Shown here: one piece after another, positions 34,773 through 43,409 of the stretch
Layout of the letters: every line of letters begins with the position of its first letter
How positions within the stretch are numbered: position 1 is the stretch's first letter
DNA from: JAGVSV01 sp050952845
Lineage (GTDB): Bacteria; Bacillota; Clostridia; Christensenellales; Aristaeellaceae
NCBI GenBank assembly: GCA_050952845.1
Contig: JBMNLP010000001.1
Span: forward strand, 1 to 64,000
Reading direction: 5' to 3'
Length of the DNA stretch: 64,000 nt
Notes under the pieces: generated by a model
What the model saw: the letters and a program-made list of their open reading frames with translations, nothing else
Told to the model about the DNA's origin: nothing
The model's database searches: none
Position numbers and translations under genes: made by a program

Positions 34773-36296
34773 CTACTTCAGGCGCTCCACCGTGCCTTCC
34801 CAGGTGTCAATCGACCGGGTGCGCGAGTGCTCGTCGTACCAGTGTTTGGTCACCGTCTTGGCGCGGGTGAAAAAGCGCACGCCGTCCAGGCCCAGCACAT
34901 GCTGGTCGCCAAAGAAGGAGTCCTTGTTGCCCGAGAAGGGGAAGTAAGCCGTGGGCACGGGGATGCCCACATTAACGCCCACCATGCCGGCATCGGTCAG
35001 CATTTCAAACTGACGGGCATAGTAGCCGTTTTGGGTGAAGATGGCGCTGCCGTTGGCAAAGGGGTTGCGGTTCATCAGCGCGATGCCTTCGTCAAAATCC
35101 TTCACGCGTTTGATGGTGGTGACGGGGCCGAATATCTCCTGCTCGCCGACGGTCATGCCGGGCTTGACATGGTCGAATATGGTGGGACCTACAAAAAAGC
35201 CGCCTTCATATCCCTTCACCGTGCAGCCGCGCCCGTCCAGCACCAGCTCGGCGCCTTCATCGATGCCTTTTTGGATCCAGTCCAGCACAAACTGTTTGTG
35301 TGAGGCGCTGACCAGGGGACCTAACACGGTTTTCTCATCATAGGCGCATCCGATGACCAGCTGCTGCGCCTTCTTCTTCAGCAGGGCTACAAACTTATCG
35401 GCAATGCTGTCCTGCACAACGATGACGGGCAGCGCCATGCAGCGCATGCCGGCGCAGCCGTAGGTGGAGTTGACGACGGCGTTGACGGTGCTCTCTAAGT
35501 CACAGTCCTCTAACACCAGGGCGTGGTTCTTGGCCTCGCACTGGGCCTGTACGCGCTTGCCGTGGGCGGCGGCGACGGAGTATATGTGTTTGCCTACGTT
35601 GGTAGTGCCGACGAAGGTAACGGCTTTGACGCGCGGGTCGGTCAGCAGCAGCTCGGCTTCGGAGCGCCCGCAGGTGACTAAGTTGACAATGCCCGGCGGA
35701 AAGCCGCCCTCGGTGTAGAATAGCTCTAAGATGCGCATGGAGGTCAGCGGAGTGGCGCTGGATGCCTTGAGCACCACGGTGTTGCCCGTGGCGATAGCCA
35801 GCGGCACCACCCAGCCCCAGGGGATCATGGCAGGGAAGTTGAACGGAATGATGCCTGCCACCACGCCCAGCGGCATGCGGTAGGTGGCAGTATCAAACCC
35901 CGTGGTGACCTGCAGGGAGGCGCTGCCCTGGGTGATGTAGGGCAGGGCGGCGGCGAACTCCGTGGGTTCGATGGCTTTGAGCACGTCGCCCCGTGCCTCA
36001 TTGAGGTTTTTTCCGACTTCCCTGGCGCACAGCACTGTCAGCTCGTCCAGGTGCTGCATCAATACGTTGCGCCAGTGGAACATCATCTGCGCGCGCTTGG
36101 CCAGCGACAGGTGCGACCAGTCTGTAAACGCCTCCTTGGCGGACCGGATGGCTTCCAGCACCTCATCTCTGGTACAGGAAGGGGTCAGGGCGATGGTTTC
36201 GCCCGTGCTGGCATCGGTGACCGGCATCCATTTGTCGGTGCGGGAGTCGCGCCATTCGCCAAACGCGGAATACTGCTTGCGGGGTATGCTGCTCAT
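34773..36296 (-). CDS. mmsA: Methylmalonate-semialdehyde dehydrogenase, CoA-acylating
   Basis: A 507-residue aldehyde dehydrogenase of the MmsA/IolA group, which turns malonate or methylmalonate semialdehyde into acetyl- or propionyl-CoA in inositol or valine/beta-alanine breakdown. Seen: cofactor region PLGVVAGIIPFNFPAMIPWG, VLKASSATPL, VTFVGTTNVGKHI, AQCEAKNHALVLEDCD and the catalytic Cys in GCAGMRCMALPV. The full length is normal. No inositol genes lie next to it, so the pathway is open. A strong promoter (36336-36365) and a short palindrome ATTGAATCAAT (36322-36332) precede it. The downstream neighbour has its own promoter, so this is a single gene. Confidence 0.92.
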   Translation of the reverse strand: MSSIPRKQYSAFGEWRDSRTDKWMPVTDASTGETIALTPSCTRDEVLEAIRSAKEAFTDWSHLSLAKRAQMMFHWRNVLMQHLDELTVLCAREVGKNLNEARGDVLKAIEPTEFAAALPYITQGSASLQVTTGFDTATYRMPLGVVAGIIPFNFPAMIPWGWVVPLAIATGNTVVLKASSATPLTSMRILELFYTEGGFPPGIVNLVTCGRSEAELLLTDPRVKAVTFVGTTNVGKHIYSVAAAHGKRVQAQCEAKNHALVLEDCDLESTVNAVVNSTYGCAGMRCMALPVIVVQDSIADKFVALLKKKAQQLVIGCAYDEKTVLGPLVSASHKQFVLDWIQKGIDEGAELVLDGRGCTVKGYEGGFFVGPTIFDHVKPGMTVGEQEIFGPVTTIKRVKDFDEGIALMNRNPFANGSAIFTQNGYYARQFEMLTDAGMVGVNVGIPVPTAYFPFSGNKDSFFGDQHVLGLDGVRFFTRAKTVTKHWYDEHSRTRSIDTWEGTVERLK

Positions 36297-36321
36297 GATG
36301 TATACTCCTTCATAAAAACTT

Positions 36322-36365
36322 ATTGAATCAATGCTATTCTATGCATAACATCAAGGGACTGTCAA
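36322..36365 (-). promoter_or_regulatory. mmsA promoter with operator-like palindrome
   Basis: The minus strand shows -35 TTGACA (36360-36365), an 18-base spacer and -10 TAGAAT (36336-36341). The palindrome ATTGAATCAAT (36322-36332) lies between -10 and the ribosome site and could bind a repressor. Confidence 0.7.
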
Positions 36366-36375
36366 GTTCAATGCA

Positions 36376-36693
36376 TCAGTCGTTCCTGATGTCGTTTGCC
36401 CTCGCCGCTTTTTTATCGGGGTCGAAATACTCGGCCTCCATGCGGTCAAAGGGCACGCTTTCCATAAAATGCTCGGCCAGAAACCGCATCAGCTGAAACA
36501 TCTCCCAGTCCCTGGTGTGCCGTTCCAGCACCAGGGGCACCTGCCGGTCCAATTCGCGGCAGGCTTCGGCCAGCGCGGCAGCCCAGTCGCCGTCATCGCA
36601 GGGGATGACGGTGTCCCGAACGATCTTGTTCTTTTTGATTTCGCGCACCCACAGCTTGCCTGGCACCCAAGCACCCCCTTTGTTTGGCATCAT
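36376..36693 (-). CDS. Conserved small protein of unknown function
   Basis: I place the start at the ATG pair at 36690-36693 (about 105 residues), where GAWVPGKLWVREIKKNKIV begins conserved-looking sequence; the longer frame to 36744 is rejected because it runs into the divergent gene's leader. There is no clear ribosome site, but CGATAAT just upstream resembles an extended -10, so a leaderless or weakly translated gene is possible. The protein continues with VRDTVIPCDDGDWAAALAEA, RHTRDWEMFQLMRFLAEHF and MEAEYFDPD. I recall similar short cytosolic proteins in clostridia but no known function. It is divergent from the anSME-like gene. Confidence 0.65.
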   Translation of the reverse strand: MMPNKGGAWVPGKLWVREIKKNKIVRDTVIPCDDGDWAAALAEACRELDRQVPLVLERHTRDWEMFQLMRFLAEHFMESVPFDRMEAEYFDPDKKAARANDIRND

Positions 36694-36797
36694 TATCGCA
36701 CAGTTGACGCTGTTTGAATAGAGCATTCCGTTTGCACATCGCACACCATTCGCCTATACTCAGAAAAACGCCAGCTAACGGACTGAAAGGAGATGCC

Positions 36798-37889
36798 ATG
36801 CCCCCGCTGACGCTGCTGGTTAAGCCTGCTTCCGGGCTGTGCAACATGCGCTGCCGGTATTGCTTTTACGTTGACGAGATGGACAACCGCGCCCATGGCT
36901 GCGGCGGGTTGATGGACCTCGCAACAGCTGAGGCGCTGGTGCGGCGCGCGTTTATATATGCCGATGGCTGGGTCAGCTTCATGTTCCAGGGCGGTGAGCC
37001 GACGCTGGCCGGCATCGACTTTTACCGGCAGTTCATCAAACTGGTGGACAGGTACAACGCCCGCGGGCTGGAGGTGCGCTATGCGCTGCAGACCAATGGC
37101 TTCAGCCTGGATGAAGCCTGGGCTGCCCTGTTCAGGGAGCATGGGTTTCTGGTGGGCGTGTCGATGGACGGCACGCGCGCTGTGCATGACCTGCACCGCA
37201 TCGATGCCCGGGGCGAGCCCACCTTCAACCGCATCAAAGGCACGCTGGACATGCTGCTGGCCCACGGCGTTGAGGCCAATGTGCTTTGCGTCGTCACCGA
37301 GCCTCTGGCCCGGAAGGCGCGCGATGTATGGCAGGCGCTGGCGCCATATGGCTATGTTCAGTTTATCCCCTGCCTGGATGCGCTGGACGGCGCCGCAAGC
37401 CCCTGGTCGCTGACGGAGGAGGGATATGCCCTGTTTCTCAACGAAACGTTTGCGCTGTATGCTCAAGCCATTGCGCAGGGGCGCTATGTCAGCGTACGCA
37501 CCTTTGACAACTGGATCGGCATGCTGCGCGGCTATCCGCCGGATACCTGCGCCATGCGGGGCCGCTGCGTGTGCGGCTTCACGATAGAAAGCGACGGCAG
37601 CACCTACCCCTGCGATTTTTACGCGCTGGATGCATGGCATCTGGGCAATATCCGGGAGGTCTCTTTAGTCAGGATGATGAAAAGCGAAGCAGCCAAACGT
37701 TTTATCGACGCATCGCTGCCCATCCCGGATGCCTGCACTGCATGCGCCTTTTACCCCCTGTGCCGCAATGGCTGCCGCCGCGAGCGCATAGACGGGCTGA
37801 ACCGCTTTTGCGGAGCGTATCAGGATTTTTTCGGAAAAAACATGGAAGAGCTGCAGCGGTTGGCAAGGACGGAGATCCGGACTCACTGA
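36798..37889 (+). CDS. Radical SAM/SPASM enzyme, anaerobic sulfatase-maturase-like
   Basis: AAAGGAGAT precedes the ATG at 36798 (363 residues). The radical SAM cluster is C15-x3-C19-x2-C22 in SGLCNMRCRYCFYVDEM, followed by FMFQGGEPTLAG and VSMDGTRAVHDLHR. The C-terminal SPASM region has CAMRGRCVCGF, YPCDFYALDAW, ACTACAFYPLCRNGCRR and FCGAYQDFF, enough cysteines for two auxiliary clusters. This is the architecture of anSME, which makes formylglycine in sulfatases without oxygen. No sulfatase is in the window, so the substrate is inferred. Its 3' end overlaps the convergent lacI-type gene by seven bases. Confidence 0.85.
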   Translation: MPPLTLLVKPASGLCNMRCRYCFYVDEMDNRAHGCGGLMDLATAEALVRRAFIYADGWVSFMFQGGEPTLAGIDFYRQFIKLVDRYNARGLEVRYALQTNGFSLDEAWAALFREHGFLVGVSMDGTRAVHDLHRIDARGEPTFNRIKGTLDMLLAHGVEANVLCVVTEPLARKARDVWQALAPYGYVQFIPCLDALDGAASPWSLTEEGYALFLNETFALYAQAIAQGRYVSVRTFDNWIGMLRGYPPDTCAMRGRCVCGFTIESDGSTYPCDFYALDAWHLGNIREVSLVRMMKSEAAKRFIDASLPIPDACTACAFYPLCRNGCRRERIDGLNRFCGAYQDFFGKNMEELQRLARTEIRTH

Positions 37890-38932
37890 GACAAATCTTG
37901 ACGCAGAGGTGCGGTGGTCCCTCCATCGTTGATTACAACAGAGAAGATCTTATGCTGGGTATCCATATTCGGATTAGCTATGCGCTTGAGCAGCATGTCA
38001 ACAGCTGTATTTGCGATGTCATCACGTTGGCTGGTGTAAATGCTGGTCAACTCACTAAGATATGGGATCTCTGAACAGATATGGTCAAAGCTGATGATGG
38101 ATACATTTTCCGGTATATGAACGCCCAGCAGGCTAAAGGCTTTCAGGGCATGGTATGCCAACTCATCGCTGAAAGAAAAAACAGCCGTATAGTCCAGCGG
38201 GCTCAACAGACGCGCATAGTTGTTTTGTGCGATGGCTTCCTCTGATTCTTCCCATGGAATGACCCGAACACAGTCGTTATTTAGCTTTGCCTCTTTCAGC
38301 GCCCGATAAAACCCCTCACTCCGGTCGATTTCCGAACTGCTGGTCAGCACCCCCGCCAAACGCAGGAACCTTCTGTGCCCCAGATCAATCAAATGCTTGG
38401 CTGCGATATAGCCGCCCATCTGGTCATCACAGCGAACCGAATCGGCATCGATTCCCTGAATCCACCTGTCAATCAGCACAAAGGGCATGTTGTAACGCGC
38501 CATGTATTCTGCATGATTTGGACTGTTGTGATAGGGAAAATACAAAATGCCATCCACCTGGTGGGAGATCGCAGTTTGAATTAACTTCTCCCCCAGGCTT
38601 TCGTCCAGCTGCATGCAGAGCACCATCATGGTGTAGCCGGCTGCTCGCAGCGCTTTGTCGATTTTGTTGAGCATAATGGTGAAATGCTGGTTATGCAGAT
38701 CATTGACGATGACAGCCACCAGGCGGCTGGTGCCGGAGCGCAGGGTAGAAGCCAGCATGTTGGGCACATAGCCCAAACGCCGGGCAATTGCTTGGATTTT
38801 TTCGCGTGTTGCCTTGGTTAGTCTGTTGTCATCCCGCATCGCCCGTGAGATGGTATTGACGGAATAACCGCTGGCTTTTGCCACGTCTTTCAAAGTAACA
38901 CGGGGGAGCGGATTGTCGTTCGTTGTCTTCAT
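37883..38932 (-). CDS. LacI-family transcriptional regulator
   Basis: A 349-residue LacI/GalR regulator. The N-terminal HTH and hinge read TLKDVAKASGYSVNTISRAM through YVPNMLASTLRSG. The periplasmic-binding-like effector domain follows (VAVIVNDLHNQHFTIMLNKI, FVLIDRWIQGIDADSVRCDD, GHRRFLRLAG, DYTAVFSFSDELAYHALKAF). It presumably controls a sugar gene nearby; the only sugar-transport gene adjacent is the truncated permease upstream, so its original operon may have decayed. Its stop overlaps the convergent anSME-like gene. Confidence 0.93.
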   Translation of the reverse strand: MKTTNDNPLPRVTLKDVAKASGYSVNTISRAMRDDNRLTKATREKIQAIARRLGYVPNMLASTLRSGTSRLVAVIVNDLHNQHFTIMLNKIDKALRAAGYTMMVLCMQLDESLGEKLIQTAISHQVDGILYFPYHNSPNHAEYMARYNMPFVLIDRWIQGIDADSVRCDDQMGGYIAAKHLIDLGHRRFLRLAGVLTSSSEIDRSEGFYRALKEAKLNNDCVRVIPWEESEEAIAQNNYARLLSPLDYTAVFSFSDELAYHALKAFSLLGVHIPENVSIISFDHICSEIPYLSELTSIYTSQRDDIANTAVDMLLKRIANPNMDTQHKIFSVVINDGGTTAPLRQDLSQ

Positions 38933-39074
38933 CGCACCTTCATTTCCTAAAGTGATTTTCTATATCATACCATAACAAGAATCATCGCACAGCAGCCTGT
39001 TTTGCTGCCGCCGGTATGATCGCTGGCAAGGAAGATGACTGTGCGGTGGCTTTGACGGAGAAAGCTTGGCATAT

Positions 39075-39830
39075 TCATCCCTTGATGCTGCCGGCAGTAA
39101 GGCCCGCCATGAAAGCCTTCTGGCTGAACAGGTAGATGGTTACAATGGGCACAACCGCCATCACAGCGCCGGGCATCAGCACATCGTAGGCGTTACCATA
39201 GGGGGTGATGGTGGTGCCCAGGCCAATGGGCAAGGTGAGCTTATGGTTTGAATTCAGCACAATCAGCGGCCAGAGCAGGTTGTTCCAGCTGTTCATGCAG
39301 GAGAGAATGGTCATGGCGCCGAATGCAGGTGTCATGATGGGCAGCATAATTCTGAAAAAAATCCCATAGTCGGTGCATCCGTCGATACGGCCTGCTTCCA
39401 GCAGTTCCCTCGGAAGGCCGGAAACATATTGCCTGAAAAAGAAAACCATAAAAGGCGGTACGATATAGGGTAGCAGCACACCCAAATAGGTATCGGTCAG
39501 TTTGACGCGAATCAGCATGCGGTACAGGGGCATCAGCAGAATTTCAAAGGGAATCATCATCAGCACCAATACCAGCGTGAACACCAGGTTGCGGCCTTTG
39601 AACTGGTACATGGCCAAACCATAACCCACCAGGGACGCCAGCAGAAGACCGATGGCTGTCTGCAGCACCATCACGATGATGCTGGACTTATACCAGGACC
39701 AGTAAATGCCGTCCCGGTAGGTCATCAGGGAAGCATAATTGGAGAATGAAGAACTCATGCGAAGTGAATGCCGTTTAGTCTTTACTGCACTTTTACACGG
39801 CGGCGAAAACTGTGGTTCTGTTTGAAACAC
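39075..39830 (-). pseudogene. MalG-type ABC sugar permease, N-terminally truncated
   Basis: From about FSNYASLMTYRDGIYWSWYK on, the protein matches MalG/LacG-type permeases: five membrane helices and the ATPase-contact EAA loop LPRELLEAGRIDGCTDYGIF, with the usual C-terminus ending AGLTAGSIKG. The first ~60 residues of the family, with membrane helix 1, are absent. The frame opens instead with unrelated sequence, and the internal ATG at 39758 has no ribosome site. The partner permease and binding protein are not adjacent. I read it as the remnant of a sugar ABC operon next to its LacI regulator; a short functional variant is less likely. Confidence 0.75.
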
Positions 39831-39868
39831 AAATTACGCACAAAATGAGATCTGGACGAATCGCCCTG

Positions 39869-41248
39869 TTAACGTGCCGCCGCGCCTGGCACGGCTTGTG
39901 CCGCCAGGCTGTAATTGAACAGCCGCTTCAAATCGTCCCAGGCTTGCAGCCGCGTGCGGCAGTTCAGCACCACGGCGATCAGGCTGCTGTCGCCGCGGAT
40001 GGCGGCGCCGGCATAACAAAATCCCGCCGGCCGCGTATAGCCCGATTTGATGCCCCAGGCGCCCGGATAATAGTGCCTGGACAATGGGTTAAACAGTTCG
40101 TATTGATGGCTGATTGTCAGCTCGTCCCGGCGGTTGTTGGGCGGCAGCGTATACGCGCGGGCGGCTGCGATGCGCACAAAGTCAGCGTTGGCGATTGCTG
40201 CCTGGCACAGCGTCAGTATGTCGCGTGCGGTGGTGTAATGCGCCGGATCATGGTAGCCGTGCGGGTTGGTAAAGTGCGTATTTTGCATGCCCAGCGCCTG
40301 CGCCTTGCTGTTCATCGCATCCACGAAGTTATCCACGCTGCCCGACACCAGCACTGCCACGGCATTGGCGGCGTCATTGCCCGAGCGCACCATCAGGCTG
40401 TACAGCAAATCCTCAAAGATCATGGTTTCGCCCGGGTATACCGGCACCAGGGAGGAATCCTTCGGCACCTCCCCGGCTGCCCGGGGGATTTTTACCTGGC
40501 GGCCCAGGTCGCCGCCTTCCTCCAGCGCAACTAACAGCGTCATGATCTTGGTGACGCTGGCGGGGTACATTTGTTTGTCGGCGTCCTTGGTGAACAGCAC
40601 TTTGCCGGTGCGCGCATCCGCCGCCGCTGCTGCGCGGGCATACAGGAACTGCTCTGTCAACGCAAGCGGTATTGTGTCGTCAAAAAAGGCAGGGGCTGCG
40701 ATGCCCAGCCCGCTGAGGTCGCCTGCCAGCGCATCCCGCGTCGCCTTGTCCGCGATGCCGTTTACCTCGGCCCCTGCCACACCGCCCTGAACCAGCGCTT
40801 CCTGAAAAGCGCGCACGGCAGCTTCGGTTTTCGGGCCGAAGACGCCGTCGGGCGGATCGGCTAAAAAGTTCATGTCATACAGCGCAGCCTGCAGCTCGGA
40901 GACCTTTTTGCCACGCTGTCCGGACCGGATGTCTAAAAACTCGCGCATGGCGATGTCATCGAACAGCAGGCGCTGAGTGGCTTCATCGGCGGCGCCGTCA
41001 TCCGGCACCTGATACCCCTGCCCGATCAGGTAGGTTTGCAGCGCTTTGACCGCTGCCAGCGTGACGTTACCGTACAGCCCGTCCGCTGCGCCGTTCAAAA
41101 ACCCCGTGTCAATCAGCCGCTGTTGCAGCGCTTTAACCTCGCTGCCCGACGCGCCTTTTTGCAGCGGGATATAGGCCGTTTCCGCCGTCATGGTCAGCGC
41201 CGACAGCGCCAGCGCGGCCGACAGCAGCATTGCCATCAGTTTCTTCAT
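39869..41248 (-). CDS. D-alanyl-D-alanine carboxypeptidase with two peptidoglycan-binding domains
   Basis: GGAGGG precedes the ATG at 41248 (459 residues). A signal peptide (MKKLMAMLLSAALALSALTM) is followed by two PG_binding_1 domains (GASGSEVKALQQRLIDTGFL and GKKVSELQAALYDMNFLADP) and then an S11 peptidase domain. Catalytic motifs are SVTK (S231, K234 in PASVTKIM), SGN in VRSGNDAANA, and KSG in WGIKSGYTRPAG. It trims the terminal D-Ala of wall peptides (DacA/DacF type). Wall-binding domains at the N-terminus differ from the usual bare DacF layout. It stands alone between the permease relic and the GH127 gene. Confidence 0.93.
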   Translation of the reverse strand: MKKLMAMLLSAALALSALTMTAETAYIPLQKGASGSEVKALQQRLIDTGFLNGAADGLYGNVTLAAVKALQTYLIGQGYQVPDDGAADEATQRLLFDDIAMREFLDIRSGQRGKKVSELQAALYDMNFLADPPDGVFGPKTEAAVRAFQEALVQGGVAGAEVNGIADKATRDALAGDLSGLGIAAPAFFDDTIPLALTEQFLYARAAAAADARTGKVLFTKDADKQMYPASVTKIMTLLVALEEGGDLGRQVKIPRAAGEVPKDSSLVPVYPGETMIFEDLLYSLMVRSGNDAANAVAVLVSGSVDNFVDAMNSKAQALGMQNTHFTNPHGYHDPAHYTTARDILTLCQAAIANADFVRIAAARAYTLPPNNRRDELTISHQYELFNPLSRHYYPGAWGIKSGYTRPAGFCYAGAAIRGDSSLIAVVLNCRTRLQAWDDLKRLFNYSLAAQAVPGAAAR

Positions 41249-41312
41249 GCCGTTTCCCTCCGAAGCGGTGTGCCCGCTGCCCATATAACGGCATACCGGC
41301 CCGTTTCCTTGC

Positions 41313-43235
41313 CTAAATCTCCCTTATCCACACCGTCATTTCGTTGGCGCCGCGGTTGGCCCACTTGTGGTAGGGGATGAAGGTGAGTGCCGTTTCCACA
41401 GGATCGGGCGGGGTGTTGGAGGTGTACAGTGGACCTGCGGTTTCTGGCTGGCGCAGCCCCCTGGCTCGGACAACCCGGGTGCCGCTCAACAACGCCGGGT
41501 CATCCGCAACTTCCAGCGCTGCGTTTTTGGGTAGCGACACCAGGTGCAAATTGGGTCCGTTGTCCTTTTCCTCCAGGCAGTACACCACAGAGCCCATCAT
41601 GACGGCGGTTTTGCCAACGGCGTCCCGCACAGCGGGATGCGCATACACCCGGCGCGGCTGCATGGGCATTGACAGGATGAGCTCGTCCCCGTCGAACGGC
41701 CCCTTGATCAGGGCGTAGCCGTTTGTTATTTCTGGCGTGACGGTTTGCCCGTTCATCGTTACAGTAAACGCTTCGCACCAGCCCGGTATCCTGAGCCGCA
41801 GGTCATAATCGCCTTTGCCCATATGGAAGCGCACGATGCCGTTCAGGGGATAGTCCGTCTGGACGTTCATCGCAACGTCCATCCCGTTGACGCTAACAAT
41901 GGCGTCGTCCTGAATGTACAGGTGCATGCGCATCTCACGCCCTGACGCCGAATACTGATAGTAGCCCAGCGACGACAGCAGCCGTGCCAGGTTGGGCGGG
42001 CAGCAGGCGCATCCGAACCATTTTGGCCGCTCGGGCAGCACATGGGCTTTGCGCGCATCCTGATAGGACGCCTCTGGCCATACGCTCAGCGGGTTCACAT
42101 AGAAAAACCGCTCCATATCCAGCGACATGCCGCTGAGGCATCCGTTGTACAGCGCGCGCTCCATGGTGTCGGCATAATCGCTGTCGAGTGTCGCGTCCAG
42201 CATGCGCCGGCAAAAAAACACCAGCGCAATGGCGGCACAGGTTTCTGCGTAGGCGGTGTCGCCGGGCAGGTCATAGTCGAATGTGAAAGCTTCAGCGATG
42301 TGGGAGGAACCGACGCCGCCTGTCAGGTACATGCGCTTTTCGGTGATGTTGCGGTATACTTTCTTACAGGCATCCAATAGGTCTGTGTCATCCGTGCGCA
42401 GCGCGGTGTCCGTCATACCGGTCAACAGGTACAGCGCGCGGACGGCGTGCCCCTCCGCCGTCTCCTGCTGCCGGGGCGGCAGGTGGTGCTGTGCATAGGT
42501 CAGCCCAAAGGGACCTTCGCCGGTGTATGTTTTGCCCAGCTTGCGCTGTTCTTCGATGAAATAATTGGGCTTCGCCCCGCGCTCATTGATGAAATACTGT
42601 GCCAGGCGCAGGTAGCGGCTTTCGCCTGTTACATCGTACAGCTTGCATAGCGCCAGTTCAATTTCCTCATGGCCGGGGTAGCCGCGCAGTTTGCCTTCCT
42701 CCCGACCGAACACCGCGTCTACATGGTCGGCAAACCGGCGGGCAACGTCCAGCAACATGGCTTTGCCTGTCGCCTGATAGTATGCTGTTGCCGCTTCAAT
42801 CAGATGTCCGAGGCAATACAGCTCGTGGTTGTCTTTCAGGTTGGTCCAGCGCAAATTGGTATCGGTCAGCTGGTAATAGGTATTCAGGTAGCCGTCGGGC
42901 ATCTGCGCTTTGGCGATCAGGTCGATCAGGCTGTCGGCTTTTGCCTCAAGATCGGCATCTTTCGTCTGGTTTAGCTGATACGCCGCTGCCTCCAGCCACT
43001 TGTATAGGTCGCTGTCCTGGAACACATAGCCGACATGCCTGGCGTCCGTCAATCCGGCTGCCGAGCGGAAGTTGCTGACCGCGCCGGACCTTGCTGCGCC
43101 CTCTACTTCATCGTTCAGCGCCCGCCATTGCGCCGGCAACATCACCTGGCGCACGCCGGCTACGATATCGCCAAAGAACCCACCGTGATAGGATGCCCGT
43201 TTGACATCGCCCAAACAACTGATTTGAAAACCCAT
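41313..43235 (-). CDS. GH127 beta-L-arabinofuranosidase
   Basis: A 640-residue GH127 enzyme (HypBA1 type) that releases beta-L-arabinofuranose from plant arabinan or hydroxyproline-linked sugars. An alpha/alpha barrel is expected for residues about 10-420: LPAQWRALNDE, DSDLYKWLEAAAYQL, HELYCLGHLIEAATAYYQAT and MYLTGGVGSSHIAEAF. The unusual catalytic and zinc-binding cysteines lie in WFGCACCPPNLARLL (C409, C411, C412). Beta domains follow. It has no signal peptide, so it acts in the cytosol on imported oligosaccharides. GGAAGGAGCAA precedes the ATG. It is transcribed divergently from the GH51 operon with its own promoter (43295-43323). Confidence 0.93.
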   Translation of the reverse strand: MGFQISCLGDVKRASYHGGFFGDIVAGVRQVMLPAQWRALNDEVEGAARSGAVSNFRSAAGLTDARHVGYVFQDSDLYKWLEAAAYQLNQTKDADLEAKADSLIDLIAKAQMPDGYLNTYYQLTDTNLRWTNLKDNHELYCLGHLIEAATAYYQATGKAMLLDVARRFADHVDAVFGREEGKLRGYPGHEEIELALCKLYDVTGESRYLRLAQYFINERGAKPNYFIEEQRKLGKTYTGEGPFGLTYAQHHLPPRQQETAEGHAVRALYLLTGMTDTALRTDDTDLLDACKKVYRNITEKRMYLTGGVGSSHIAEAFTFDYDLPGDTAYAETCAAIALVFFCRRMLDATLDSDYADTMERALYNGCLSGMSLDMERFFYVNPLSVWPEASYQDARKAHVLPERPKWFGCACCPPNLARLLSSLGYYQYSASGREMRMHLYIQDDAIVSVNGMDVAMNVQTDYPLNGIVRFHMGKGDYDLRLRIPGWCEAFTVTMNGQTVTPEITNGYALIKGPFDGDELILSMPMQPRRVYAHPAVRDAVGKTAVMMGSVVYCLEEKDNGPNLHLVSLPKNAALEVADDPALLSGTRVVRARGLRQPETAGPLYTSNTPPDPVETALTFIPYHKWANRGANEMTVWIREI

Positions 43236-43294
43236 GCCATTGCTCCTTCCTGCCGCTATGCCTGGCTCGTGATGTATGTAATGTCATCAAGGAA

Positions 43295-43363
43295 ATGATA
43301 GAGGCTGAGGAGATATATGTCAACCAAACACCCATTGACTTCATCAGGCCAAAACGGTAGGAT
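43295..43363. promoter_or_regulatory. Back-to-back promoters of the arabinan locus
   Basis: Leftward, for GH127: -35 TTGACA (43318-43323), 17-base spacer, -10 TATCAT (43295-43300). Rightward, for the GH51 operon: -35 TTGACT (43335-43340), 17-base spacer, -10 TAGGAT (43358-43363). Only 11 bases separate the two -35 boxes, so one bound regulator could control both sides. Confidence 0.8.
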
Positions 43364-43409
43364 AAGGTTGTCTATAAAAGAAGCCTGCGCTTAGAAAAGG
43401 AGACCCTCC

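Noticed and set aside
36693..37640. 315-residue minus-strand open frame over the anSME-like gene
   Set aside because: The plus-strand frame carries the full radical SAM and SPASM cysteine pattern; the antisense frame shows no family features.
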